A DNA stretch of 64,000 bases from Hofstenia miamia. Its lineage: Eukaryota > Xenacoelomorpha > Acoela. The stretch is from positions 1,286,614 to 1,350,613 of the forward strand of contig SCFE01000006.1 of assembly GCA_004352715.1 (NCBI GenBank), written 5' to 3'. The position numbers were made by a program, and so were the translations under genes. Below, piece by piece: positions 43,179 to 54,142 of this stretch (the stretch's first letter is position 1; every line of letters begins with the position of its first letter). The notes under the pieces were generated by a model. The model saw only the letters and a list, made by a program, of their open reading frames with translations. It was not told where the DNA came from and ran no database searches.

Positions 43179-45103
43179 CTAGATTTCATAATCAAGATCT
43201 ATGATATTTTTATTAATTCTTTTCTAACAAATTCGTTTGCATTTTTGTTACGAGGATACGAAATTAAGCCAATGTGAGTGGTGTATCGAGTTTCGTTTAA
43301 AAAAATCAACTGCAAATGAATTTAGCAAATTTCCAACAATTATCAGCTTTGATCTGTCACACAAGTTTTTTTAAGAAACCCAAAAAACATTGAAAAAATT
43401 CCTATGCAATTTAAGGTTAACTATAACTCTCATTTTGATGTTAATTTTCAAAAATCATCCCGTTTAGCGTTTATCCTAATAAGAGAAACCGCTTTTCCGT
43501 GATCACTAATAAATATGTCATTTGCTCTAAAATTTCAATACTTTAGCATCAGTTTCCAAATAATTACTAGGACTAATTTCCCATAGTAACAAAGCACCGA
43601 TCTAAACTGACAGGCCAACTGTGGTTCACACTCAAAATCAATTGCATTGGAATTTGAATAACTAAACTTTCAGTAGTGTACTGCATTTCGTTGACACAAT
43701 TTTTTTTAATATGCCTCTTTATAATCGAGTGATTTTAATCGGTTTCTAGCTCCCTTAAATTTGAAATGAAATTTATTTAACCCTCTTTACATGCGTCATT
43801 TATTGAGATGGTATCTTTCTTCACATAATTCATGTTTTAGTAATGCAATTTCTATAATTTTTACATGAAATTATTTTCAACAGCTAATTTCAAAAATTTA
43901 TTAATTAACTTGCAGATTTCAGCACTTTGAAGTGTAATGTTAGAAAATTTTCCGAATTTTGTTTGAATTTTCACTGCCAAGGTCTTATATCTCATATTAG
44001 ATTTTCTTTTATTTTTTATAGTACAATAAAACTCTGTTATTTTTTCCATTATGTTGTTATTTCTGAAAACTTAAAACATTTTTAGTTCGTTTCTTTAAAT
44101 AATATAATATGATTTCTACTTGTTTTGTGGTTGTGTATGCATATTCATAACTGTGGAAGGAAATACACCAATTTATTTCAGCAGAATCTTAGAAATTTTT
44201 AATATATACATTTATTTGCGCAATAACATGCATTACTAGAAGAGCATATGTTTATAGTAATAGATCAATTAAGACGACATAACATTTATTTCTTCGATAC
44301 GGAAAAGAAACGCAACAAATTCGTAGATAAATTAATTGTCAGCTGATGAAGAGAATTAGTGTAGGCCTTGTGACGTGTAAATTACGTCATCAGATTTATT
44401 CAAAGTAAATTGAAAAATGTGTGTTTATAATCTACAAATCATTTGTTCTTGTAGTAATAGCACAGACAATTGGCAAGGACACAAGCCTGTAAGTAATTAA
44501 AGTACATTTTCTCTTTTTGATTAAAATGGCTATATTTCAGTTATTCAGAGTAAATATTTAAAATAATCTTCAATTTTTCATTTAATACAGCTGACTGTAG
44601 AAAGGATGTTTTAATTATCATTATAACAGTTGTTCTTATTATCATTACAGATGTAAGGTTGTTTTTATTATCTTTGTAGGAGTTGCTTTTATGGACCTAA
44701 AATATCCATTATAAATTTGCACAGCATATTTGTTAACACCAACCTTCAAGTAAAATTATTATATTTTTCTATCGTCTGCTGTTAAATCAGTTGAATTTCA
44801 ATATAAGCGAAAACATTATAAGCATACCGCCAATGACGTATGGAGACACTATTCTTCACAAATTATTTTTGTAATGACTAACTGTTGGAAAATTTGGTGC
44901 TAATTGTAATTTATCCAGTGTGTTGAATTTTATCCCTGTAGAGTTAATCTAGTTAGATTTGTAGGGTTTTAGAATCCAATTTAGAAGGGTCTAAATATTA
45001 ATTAATGTCACCCAAAATATTTATCAATTCAAATGAATTTTCCTATAAATCCTTAGTCTACTGATAAACTTTAGTTGAAATCAAAGTAGATATTACTACG
45101 TAA
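43179..45103. other. AT-rich DNA, no firm feature
   Basis: A minus-strand stretch near 43640-43540 reads FECEPQLACQFRSVLCYYG (cysteine-containing), possibly a further exon of the minus-strand candidate, but no clean splice borders were found. The minus-strand frame at 44049-43861 is lysine-rich and AT-driven. Confidence 0.3.
44371..44389. promoter_or_regulatory. Paired CRE-like half sites
   Basis: TGACGT (44371-44376) and ACGTCA (44384-44389) form an inverted pair seven bases apart, and the second lies in TTACGTCAT, the bZIP/CREB-type core. A chance occurrence is quite possible. Confidence 0.15.
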
Positions 45104-45235
45104 GGCCATTTCTACAGGTGATTTAGGGAAAATCGCAAGGATTTTCCAGCTCACCTCAGCTGGGTAAACTGGTTTATCTACAAAAGAGAAATCACCTCCT
45201 AAATGTAGCTAGATGCCGGTTTGAGAAATAGGGCC
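45104..45235. mobile_element. Candidate short MITE
   Basis: GGCCATTTCTACAGGTGATT at the left is met at the right by an inverted AATCACCTCCTAAATGTAG and terminal GAAATAGGGCC, giving imperfect inverted ends (GGCC-ATTTC / GGCCCTATTTC). Target duplication is unclear. It is only 132 bp and non-coding. Confidence 0.4.
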
Positions 45236-46628
45236 ACACCCAAATAATTATTTCTGACACTGCCCTCAGTTGAACTGGACTTAGCGTATTAGAATGGGTT
45301 TCAGTGCTATTTGGAGCCACAGAGATAGTATGCATTCGGAATACATTCAGCCCATTATTTATTTCATTGTTATTTCTTTGTTTCTTTGTTCCTCAAAGAT
45401 TCAGAATGCGCAAGCTTTTGATTTTCTTGCAACACCTTTATGCTATCTTTTGTAAACGAGTTAATTTTGAATAGGCTTTGATTAAGTAGGTCGCATAAGG
45501 ATTTAGCGTTATATGCATTTAAGTTTGTCATTGTGCATTTAAACTTAGCAGCCTTAATAAAGTTAAAGTCAATCTCTCGTATACTAATATACACTTATTG
45601 ATTTTAAGAAATATATTGATAAAATCAATTCACATCGATTTTGAAAATAGTTCCAAACATTTCCAGCTTTAGAACTTTGAATAATGAAAAGTACCCAAAG
45701 CTATACTCTGATAAGTACGTGCTATAAAATATTAAAACACTGTTTTTGGGATCCTAGAATTTCTAAATCTACAGAGATCTCTGCCCAGTTTTAGAGTAAT
45801 GAAAATTATAGTTTATTTTTGAAAGAGGCAGTTAAATTTACGTAATAACTAAAATTAGCTTTGGTTATTGTCTCAGATTTTCTCTCACAATATAGTTGAT
45901 CAGTTTAACCTTAAGTATAAACCTTGTGGTAAAAAAGATTTGAGCGTATACCTGCAAATAAATTCCATAATTGTGAGTAGAGGATTGAAATTTTCCTGCT
46001 GTTGAGAAATTTTCAGAAATAGGAGCAACTGCTGGAACACTTTTCCAGAATCAGCTGTAGTAAGAAGCTTTAATTTGTTTGGTAAAACTGTTTTTTGGAA
46101 ATGTTTTGCTTGAAGATGATTGCAAGAAAAAATTTTTCTTGGACATAATGACCCAAAATAATAGGTACCTAACAAAACACAATCTTAGCACATAACATTA
46201 TTTAATCTGATAGCACTAGTTCCATTTTTGCATTGTGAATTCATATTTATTAAAATTTTAGTTGTTAATCCGTGCCCCTGTAAAAGTTTCCCCTAAAAGC
46301 TATCAACATAAATATGCATGACATATAAAGTATATCAAGAAAATCTAATTGTCCTATTACTACACTTCTCTGTTTGAGAAAAATTGAAATTCAAACTTAG
46401 TATAAATCTATTTTATTGTTGAGCATTTCATCAAGAGTCGCTGTGCAGAATGAAAAAATTATGGACAAACCAGTTCTAAAGTTCTAGCCCATCAGAATTG
46501 ATCCCTCCTTGAACAGGCCCAGAAAATTAAAATTAAAGCTAGTTCTACCCACTTACACATATATTTTATTTTTGTTTTTTGCGAAATCAAATTAAGGTCG
46601 TGTTAGAAACTTTTCATAAAATCTACAG
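45236..46628. other. AT-rich DNA with two minus-strand frames
   Basis: Minus-strand frames 45594-45370 (contains NAKSLCDLLNQSLFKINSF) and 46175-45900 are open for 74 and 91 codons. Neither is recognised, and no splice context supports them. Confidence 0.25.
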
Positions 46629-46691
46629 ACTGAAATTGGAAATCCTAAATTAGAGTATATGTTATTTGCTGCTGCACATATTAAAGCCAAT
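46629..46691 (+). CDS. Candidate internal exon of an unrecognised gene
   Basis: Between an acceptor (AAATCTACAG) and a donor (CCAAT|GTAATT) there are 21 codons in phase 0: TEIGNPKLEYMLFAAAHIKA plus N. The exon joins in phase with 47054-47212. Length, phase agreement and amino-acid make-up support it. The donor is weak beyond GT. Confidence 0.35.
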
Positions 46692-47053
46692 GTAATTTTG
46701 TAATTATAAATTTAATAAAAATGTAAATGTTGATTAATAATTTTAACAAATTGTTGATTTTACAAATATTAAACTTCAAAATGTAAATGCTATTTTTCAA
46801 CACATTGCTTACAATTTTTACAGAAATTTTATCAATTTTTGTTAACTTGCGTGTGTACTGCTGCATAATAGTTAGTTTTTTTATTTTTATGTTTTCCATT
46901 ATCTCGGCCTAAGCTAGATCCATGTCAATTTCCGTTGCGATGTAATTTTAGAAATTTATTGGTGCATTCAGACAAGAAAATTGTGAATTTTCATGCAGAA
47001 TTCTATTTTTGCTATATTTGAATACCATGCTTTTTTATGGAAATATTTTTCAG

Positions 47054-47212
47054 AGTGAAACTGCGCACATTGGTATAGGTTATAAAACCAAACTTTACAA
47101 ATTGGGGGCTAAGGTTATAACCGGACACGCACCTTACTTGCATAATACAACGCTAACAGCAAGTTCATCACCAAAAAACAAAGTATTTGATCAGTCAAAG
47201 AAGTTTTTCTAA
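47054..47212 (+). CDS. Candidate terminal exon, same gene
   Basis: Preceded by a near-perfect acceptor, AATATTTTTCAG, and open for 52 codons to TAA in phase 0. It reads SETAHIGIGYKTKLYKLGAK, then VITGHAPYLHNTTLTASSSP and a lysine-rich tail. The composition (Gly, His, Pro, Thr in a very AT-rich setting) makes this one of the most convincing host coding segments in the window. I do not recognise the family. No AATAAA was seen close downstream. Confidence 0.45.
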   Translation, partial: SETAHIGIGYKTKLYKLGAKVITGHAPYLHNTTLTASSSPKNKVFDQSKKFF

Positions 47213-47463
47213 CATTTTGTCTCAAAGACTTTCTAACATTTTTCTATGTTTTTTATTTTGGATATTTTGGCGGTTAAGATCGGCTACGGTTATCAGTAGA
47301 AAGCGCATGACTAGGTAGTTCCCATATTTTTTCGTTGACGGTATTAAATTTTCATTAGCATTACAAGAGCTATTTACAAGTAATAACGCTTGCAATATAC
47401 TACACCCATAACAAATTTGGGATTCTAGTAGTTAAGTCGATAAGAACTTAGACCTAGTTTAAG

Positions 47464-47657
47464 CAGTGACATACGCAATAGGCGAACATGGTGGAATGCA
47501 TCCGTCAGGTTTGGAAAATTAATTTTGATTGGTTAAATCCAAAATTTTCAGCAAAGACCTAAAAAATCGAACGACTAATGCCATGCAGTGCATTTCTGGT
47601 CACTCACTTAATCATAACTGAGTTGTTCCCCGTCAGAAAATACTGTGTACGCCCCTG
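47464..47657. mobile_element. hAT-like MITE, 194 bp
   Basis: Flanked by AGTTTAAG (47456-47463) and AGTTTAAA (47658-47665), an 8-bp duplication with one mismatch. Ends CAGTGACATACGC and GTGTACGCCCCTG are inverted copies. The interior matches the MITE at 34387 (GAACATGGTGGAAT, CGTCAGGTTT, GATTGGTTAAATC), so these are two members of one family. Confidence 0.75.
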
Positions 47658-47973
47658 AGTTTAAAGAGCAAAGTATGCTGATGTGTAGCCTAATTCCTGG
47701 ATAAATGACCAGCAATTATTTGAGGGATTATTTAGAAAGATTAGTGAACTATTTACCACTAATGTCAATTTTAATATAAATATTTATCCCACGGATTTGC
47801 GTTGCTACTGGATGCTATCTGCTTTCAAATTTACACTTATATCTAGTGGGGAACTTACCCTCATAAAGCCAACGCCAAATAATGCAGAACGAAGTAATTT
47901 AGATGGTTATACTATCACTGACAGACACCCATTTTTCAAATGGTTTTCTCTATTTTAAGTACAATATCCACAT

Positions 47974-47974
<1 letters not shown>

Positions 47975-48018
<44 letters not shown>
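47975..48018 (+). repeat. (AAT)n microsatellite
   Basis: About 14 AAT units directly abutting the 5' edge of the following LINE fragment. A run of asparagine codons here is not meaningful. Confidence 0.95.
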
Positions 48019-48019
<1 letters not shown>

Positions 48020-49265
48020 GAAGACATTTCTGATACAGAAGGACCCAAAGAAAGGTAGTGAGGCAAGCAACTTCAGGCCAATAACATGTCTGCCAACAAC
48101 GTGGAAATTGCTAACTTCAGTGATTTCAAGTAGGCTGGCATGTTACTTAGAACAGAATAGGTTGATACCAGAGGAGCAGAAGGGATGTAGGACAAAGACG
48201 AGAGGATGCAAAGACCAGTAGTTGATAGACCAGGCAGTGGTGGAGAATTGTAGAAGAAGAAAGACGAACTTAGCAATGGCATGGATAGATTACAGGAAGG
48301 CATATGACAGCATTTCACATAGGTGGGTATTGAGGACTCTAGAGGCCAATGGAGTTTCACGGAAATGGGTTGAGTTTCTAGAGAGGGAGATGGCAAAGTG
48401 GCAGACTGAGATAGATGGGCATAGGTTGAGGTTTAAGCGAGGCATATTCCAGGGAGACAGCTTAGCACCACTACTGTTTGTAGTTAGCTTAATCCCTATC
48501 ACAGAAAAGTTAAAGGAGACAGGCATAGGGTATAAGATGGAGAAGAATGGTAGAGAAGTAAGTCACCTGTGGTACATGGACGACCTGAAGATGTATGCTA
48601 GTTCAAGGAAGATGTTGCAGAAGCAAGTGGAGACATTGGAGAAGGCAAGCAGAGATTCAGGGTTGGAGTTTGGATTAGGAAAGTGTGCAGCAGTGACAAT
48701 GACCAGAGGCAAGTGTGTGGATGGCGGGGGCTTGAGGACAAGCAGTGGGGACAAGATTGAGGAAGTCAAGGAGGNCAGGCATAGGGTATAAGATGGAGAA
48801 GAATGGTAGAGAAGTAAGTCACCTGTGGTACATGGACGACCTGAAGATGTATGCTAGTTCAAGGAAGATGTTGCAGAAGCAAGTGGAGACATTGGAGAAG
48901 GCAAGCAGAGATTCAGGGTTGGAGTTTGGATTAGGAAAGTGTGCAGCAGTGACAATGACTAGAGGCAAGTGTGTGGAAGGGGAGGGTTTGAGGACAAGCA
49001 GTGGGGATAAGATTGAAGAAGTCAAAGAGGGGTACAAGCACTTAGGTGTGAGAAAGATAGAACAGATCACGAGGAAATGAAGATGAGGCTAAAGAAAGAA
49101 TACAAGAGGAGATTAAGGAAGGTACTACAGAAGTCAGCATTTAATGGGCAGAATATTATAAAAGCAGCATGGGTTAGAAGCAGGAGACAAGTAGTATGAG
49201 CACAAGTCACAGGGCATCATAGCAAATGAGAAGGTTAAGATACTGTGGGACTTCAACATCCAGAC
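48019..49265 (+). pseudogene. R2/NeSL-like LINE reverse transcriptase, truncated
   Basis: In order: EASNFRPITCLPTTWKLLTS (48058), LIPEEQKGCRTKTRG, a stop, NLAMAWIDYRKAYDSISHRW (48268; first catalytic Asp), GIFQGDSLAPLLF (48441), catalytic YMDD (48573-48584), EFGLGKCAAVTMTRGK, YKHLGVRK near 49032, then KEYKRRLRKVLQKSAFNGQN and KVKILWDFNIQT (49225-49260). The last motif recalls the region before the restriction-like endonuclease of the R2/R4/NeSL group. The family call rests on the KAYDS..GIFQGDS..YMDD pattern as I remember it. A 255-bp piece (48520-48774) is repeated after an N at 48775. Both ends are truncated. Confidence 0.7.
48520..49030 (+). repeat. 255-bp duplication across a single N inside the RT
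   Basis: 48520-48774 and 48776-49030 are nearly identical, differing for example in ACCAGAGG/ACTAGAGG and GATGGCGGGGG/GAAGGGGAGGG. Only the second copy runs on into the rest of the gene. Probable allelic contig ends left unmerged. Confidence 0.85.
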
Positions 49266-49310
49266 GTGCATTCTTCTAGCAGTGAATGGTTGGTTTTGTT
49301 GTCTCGCTCA

Positions 49311-50170
49311 ATGTTAAACAACAATACACAAACGCACAATGGCATACAAAGATTGTGTAAAATTTGTACATTAGCCATAAGTGATGCTGAATATTTTCAT
49401 TGCTGCTCATGTGGAAGTAATATTCATTGGGATAGTTGCTCAAGTTTTTCAAAGCAGCAAATCTCAGTTTTCAAAGCAACTCAACATAACCTTGCTCTTT
49501 TCTGTAATGATTGCGTGAACAATGGTAATCATGAAGAAACCTTGGTTTCATTCAACCAAGTGAAAATCGACAAGACTATATCAATATTGGAATTCAGCAT
49601 TAAGGATTTGCATGAAAAGATTAGCGACATGGAAAAAATTCTCAAGCTTAATCATACAGCCATGACTCAAATGCATACTAATCACGCGGATACTCCACAT
49701 AGACCAGCTGATCCTCAAGTTTTTCCCATTTGAAGCTTACCCGAACATACAAGCACTGATAAGGCTGAGTGTCTTAACAGTGATAAGAAGGAAATAGCCG
49801 ATATTCTTAATTTTCTTACCATCAATGCTGAATTTACAAGTGTCGACAGAATTGGAAGACCTTGTCAAAAGTACTCTTGGACAGTTTTAGTAAAATTGTC
49901 ATCTTCATGGGATGTTAGACTGATATTAGCTTCTGCAGTGAAACTGAAGGATTACTCACATAAAGTATTTATTTCACGTTATTTATCAAGCACCAAAGTC
50001 TCTAAAGAGAAAGAATGCCTGAAGCAATGATACAAGTTAATTCTGCAGGGTATTTATAAGAAGGATACACTACACATACACAACCAAACACTCATGAAAT
50101 GTGTTAATGGTAAATGGACACCACTAATTTGACTACCACCTTCAAACATATTAGCTGCCAAATATCCTCG
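49311..50170 (+). pseudogene. LINE ORF1 with PHD-type zinc finger
   Basis: From the ATG at 49311 the frame shows CKICTLAISDAEYFHCCSCG, HWDSC and CNDCVNN, a C-x2-C ... C-x2-C ... H-x2-C ... C-x2-C arrangement like the PHD finger of CR1-group ORF1 proteins. A coiled-coil-like stretch (about residues 100-140) follows. The first stop is at 49731-49733, and downstream frames continue (LNFLTINAEFTSVDRIGRPC, VKLKDYSHKVFISRYLSS) to about 50130, near the ORF2 start. ORF1 of this group binds its own RNA. Confidence 0.6.
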
Positions 50171-50174
50171 AATT

Positions 50175-52640
50175 TTGGCCATGAATGCCGTGTCAGTGCT
50201 CATGAAAATGGACGAACTACAACTCCATGTTTCTAATGATCAACCTGATATCGTACTAGTATCTGAATCCTGGCTTCATTCTTCAATTAATGATAAACAT
50301 TTGCAGTTACTTTATCTTGGTACACCTTTATGTAGTGATCGAGGTGATTGTAGAAACAGAGGTGTTTGCATGTGGATAAAACCTACATTAGGCAATTTCC
50401 AGTGTCTAGCTGTGAACTACATTCCCAAGTCCATTGAAATAATTTTTATTAAGATCATCAAGTTAGACGTCATTCTAATATGTGCATACATTCCTCCTAA
50501 TCTTACTACTACAGATTATTGGCATATCTATGAGTCTCTAGTTATGGCAATCGATCAGTTGACGCATTTGGATCCTTGCAACATTATACTCTGTGGAGAC
50601 TTGAACAAGGATTTTATTGACACTTACTTAAATTCGCTCTCTGATCTTTTTTCATTGGTCAACAAAGTAAAATCTCCGACTCACAAAGGCAACCTGCTCA
50701 ATGTCATATTAATCTCAGACTCTCTTGATATACTTTAACATAACGCAAAGCTAAAAGCCCCTCTTGGTCTGTCCAAGCATGCCATTTGTACTATGGAGTC
50801 AAAGAATCTGAATAATTATCACTTTTGGCTTACATTCTACGACTTAGGCAAATCTAACATTCACAGCTTTCTCAACTCCTTGTAATACTTCGATTTCCAA
50901 TCACTTTACTTCACTGACGACATTGACAAAAAGGTTGAGATATTTTAGTGTGCTCTCAACTCGGCCATGTCACATATACCTCAGAAAATGGCTCAAGTTG
51001 CATCTAATGATCCTTCTTGGAAAACTCCTCTCCTGAATCTTTTGGAACATAACAAAGATGTGGCTTTTATTAGCGATGGGAATCCTGAACATTATAGGCA
51101 GGCATGTCTGAAATATGATTCTGCTGTTATTTCAGCCAAACATTCATGGTATAGAAAATGTAGAAAGGCCGATAAGATGTGGAATACCGTCCATGAAGTT
51201 AATGGATCCGGGAAACAAGAGGCCATTGATAGACTTTTGTGCACTTTTGAGAGTTTGGAAGAAGCAGCTAATACCATTGCTGAGCATTTTCATTCAACCA
51301 TGTGTGTCAATAATCCATCTTATAATTTGGACTATATGGATACAAATGACAACATACCTCTATCCACTGACTGGTTTACAACACCTTATGAAACATATAG
51401 TTACCTCTATAACATAAACCCACAGAAATCTATGGGCGGTGATCTTATACCCACGAAATTATATAGGGAAGCTGCTAACTTTTTGGCTGGCCCAATGTGT
51501 AAAATAATAAACAGTGCACTTGAACTAAAGAGCTTTCCTAAGGTCTGGAAGGTGAGTGATATTATTCCCCTACCCAAGGTTCAGCAGCCTACCATTCAAG
51601 AACTTAGACCAATATCACTACTGCCTATACCTGAAAAGTTCATGGAATCTGTCATCCTGAAAACTTTTAAAAGAACACTTATCTCACTGGTCGATAAACA
51701 CCAATACGCATATCTACCAAATTCTTCAACTACTATAGCTCTTATCAAAATCATGGATACTATTACTTATCATCTCGACAACAATGCAGATGCTGTTATA
51801 TTACAAACGTTTGATACAAGCAAAGCGTTTGACAGTGTTTCACACGATTTACTGCTCAATCGTCTTTACGAATGCGGCCTTCCACGTGATTTCATAGCTC
51901 TTATGTCATCCTACCTCAGAGACAGACAATTTCGCGTGCGGGTATCGGGCCACAGTAGCAGATTCTTTACGACGACATGTGGAATTCCTCAAGGATCACT
52001 GTTAGGCCCTCTGCTCTTTATACTGTTCATGTCTACCTAGCCTAAGCGTTAGTTTTCTTGTTAAATTCGCAGATGACGTCACCATAATCATTCCTGTTTA
52101 CCAATCGGTTGTCTTGTCTGAACTATGCAATATTCATAGCTGGACCCAGTATAACAGGATGGCACTAAATCTTCAAAAGTGCAAACAGATGGTCATACGA
52201 CCAAAGAAACAGATACCTTTGCTGGATGACTTAGATGTGGTGGAGATAATAATAAAGATTTGTGGTCTTTGGATTTCCAATTCCCTCAATTGGAATTGTC
52301 ACATTAGCTACACTGTTAGAAAATGCTCTTAGAGGCTATTTATTATACGCTCCTTGAGAAAGTACATTGACAACCATGACCTCATTCGAATATTTATGGC
52401 ACTTATTTGCAGTATTACCGATTATGCTAGTCCGGTGTTCATTAGCTTACCTAACTATTTAAACACAGATATTCAACGCATTGTAAATCGTTTCTATCAA
52501 TTAATTGATGGCTCCAGTTCAAATGCCCTTATTATTTCAACCAGGCGCACTAATCTCTCCATGAAATTATTTGAAACAGACTTCGTCAAACAAGGTCATA
52601 AGCTACATGATTGTATGCCCCCATGACACGTTTTTTCGGG
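50175..52640 (+). pseudogene. LINE ORF2: endonuclease and reverse transcriptase
   Basis: Endonuclease (50180-50740): NDQPDIVLVSESWLHSSIND (catalytic Glu in SESW), ILICAYIPPN, IILCGDLNKDFIDTY (GDLN) and the start of the final block. A stop at 50736 and another near 50947 interrupt. Reverse transcriptase (50967-52040, open 357 codons): NPQKSMGGDLIPTKLY, LRPISLLPIPEKFMES, QTFDTSKAFDSVSHDLL (catalytic Asp), GIPQGSLLGPLLFILF. After a frame change come FADD (52066-52077), LNLQKCKQMVI, and the thumb/C-terminal part with RIFMALICSITDYASPVF (to 52626). The FADD motif and PHD-bearing ORF1 suggest the CR1 clade. Confidence 0.75.
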
Positions 52641-52805
52641 AAAACTTGCTTACAAGATTTGCAAGTCTGATCTCAGACATCGTCAATTTCTACCTTTTTC
52701 CATTCAGTGTTATAACAATCATTACTGCTGCTAGTCAGTGTTATTATTTTTGTTTTGTTTTGACATAATTAGGATATTAATAAACATATCAATCAATCAA
52801 TAAAT

Positions 52806-53298
52806 AGAAAAATATAAACAATGTCGTTAAATTTGATCTTTTTCAAAGAAAAATACTTAATGGGCAAATAACAATACAGTTGGAAATCTGAGTTTGAAAT
52901 ATAAAATTTTACTTACATTTGAACTCCTTTCATGTTGTTGTAGAGTGTTTGTAAAATTTTTATTTTACTTGTCTAGCTTGTTGATATTGAATAATATTTT
53001 GTATGCATACGTGGAATAATCACTTATAATCATGCATGCATGGAACAGTAATAAATAATTTTATAAAATTAAGGAAAAATAATATCTATTTGCAAGAAAT
53101 ATATTTTTAAATTTTCTGCTTGAATAAATGCCATTAAAATAGTTAGAGATTTTGTTTACAAGAATCCAAACTAAGGTAAACTTTTATCAAATGTTTTAAC
53201 TCAAAAGTAGCTTTCCTTCTCACTATTATCTTCCAAATAGACATTGGTAAATTCCTTTTGAATTTCTTCTATCCACCCATCATGTAAAATTCAGAACT
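52806..53298. other. AT-rich DNA, nothing recognised
   Basis: No open frame or repeat was seen. It joins the LINE tail to the duplicated exon block. Confidence 0.4.
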
Positions 53299-53339
53299 CA
53301 AATTCATTTGGCTGTGTATTTGCTCAAACTTTGTTACAG

Positions 53340-53507
53340 TATGTAGCAGATGACTTAAGAGCTCTTCAAGTTTGCAAAGCAATTACCAATGAGATAAAAA
53401 ATTGCCTACTGTACACTGACCATTTCCTGATGCTTATAAAACAATTTCCCTCCATGTTTGTGACAAACAGGCTTAAAAAAATTCTCGTAAAAATGCGTAA
53501 TTGTTGA
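53340..53507 (+). CDS. Candidate terminal exon, copy 1
   Basis: Acceptor TTTGTTACAG, then 55 codons in phase 0 to TGA, starting YVADDLRALQVCKAITNEIK and ending FPSMFVTNRLKKILVKMRNC, with NCLLYTDHFLMLIK between. An AATAAA lies at 53878. Related exons occur at 57807 and 61889. The last 33 residues are identical in all three while the first 20 vary. The protein family is not recognised. YVADD is not part of a reverse transcriptase here. Confidence 0.4.
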   Translation, partial: YVADDLRALQVCKAITNEIKNCLLYTDHFLMLIKQFPSMFVTNRLKKILVKMRNC

Positions 53508-54142
53508 TATCAGCTAAGCCATCTTCAGTTGGATTTCAGCATCAGTTTTCCACTTTGTGGATTGCAAATGAAATTGAATTTTCCAATTGAGTTCTGAACA
53601 AATAATACTGAGTTTTTTGTTCTCAAAAAAATATTCAATATTTTTTGTTAATAGTGCTCTCAGGATATCATAAACATGAAAACAAAAAACTTTTTTCTAA
53701 ATTTAAGGTGCTTCTTTTTGAACAAAAAAAACGTTTTTGCCATCTCTGGTTTCAACATGCAATTGAGCCTGTGTCTTATTACGTTAATGGGATATTTATG
53801 TAGGCTATTTAATTGGCTAAGAAATGCAAGATTTATTTTACTTTTGATTCCGAAACAAATTTTAAATGAAAAAATTGAATAAATTCCCTTCAAAAATCTC
53901 AGACAAATTTTTCACTTTTGAATGATTCAACTCAAGGACTTTTAACAACAATAATGAACAAAAGGTTTTATCAATAAGAAAATTTCAGTAATACATAAAT
54001 ATTTACAGAGTTTTGCAATGTGTGCTTATTGCTTTTGCTGCTCTTTCGCCACTAATAATTTGTGTAATTCTTCCTATATTAAGCAATATTTTTTTATTGA
54101 GTTAATTTTTTTTGAATTTTATATAACTTTCGTTAATACGAA

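Larger units (their letters stand above)
49266..52805 (+). mobile_element. CR1-like LINE, nearly full length but mutated
   Basis: Contains a zinc-finger ORF1, an endonuclease and a reverse transcriptase in one orientation, and ends in a short (TCAA)n-type tail (ATCAATCAATCAATAAA at 52788-52804). Its 5' edge directly cuts the R2/NeSL-like element. Stops and frameshifts are few compared with the other retroelements here, so it is relatively young. Confidence 0.75.

Noticed and set aside
48073-49070. Minus-strand proline/serine-rich frames
   Set aside because: Shadows of the plus-strand R2/NeSL-like reverse transcriptase.
53340-53360. YVADD as a reverse transcriptase YxDD motif
   Set aside because: None of the neighbouring RT motifs are present and the frame starts at a splice acceptor; the YxDD spacing is also wrong.
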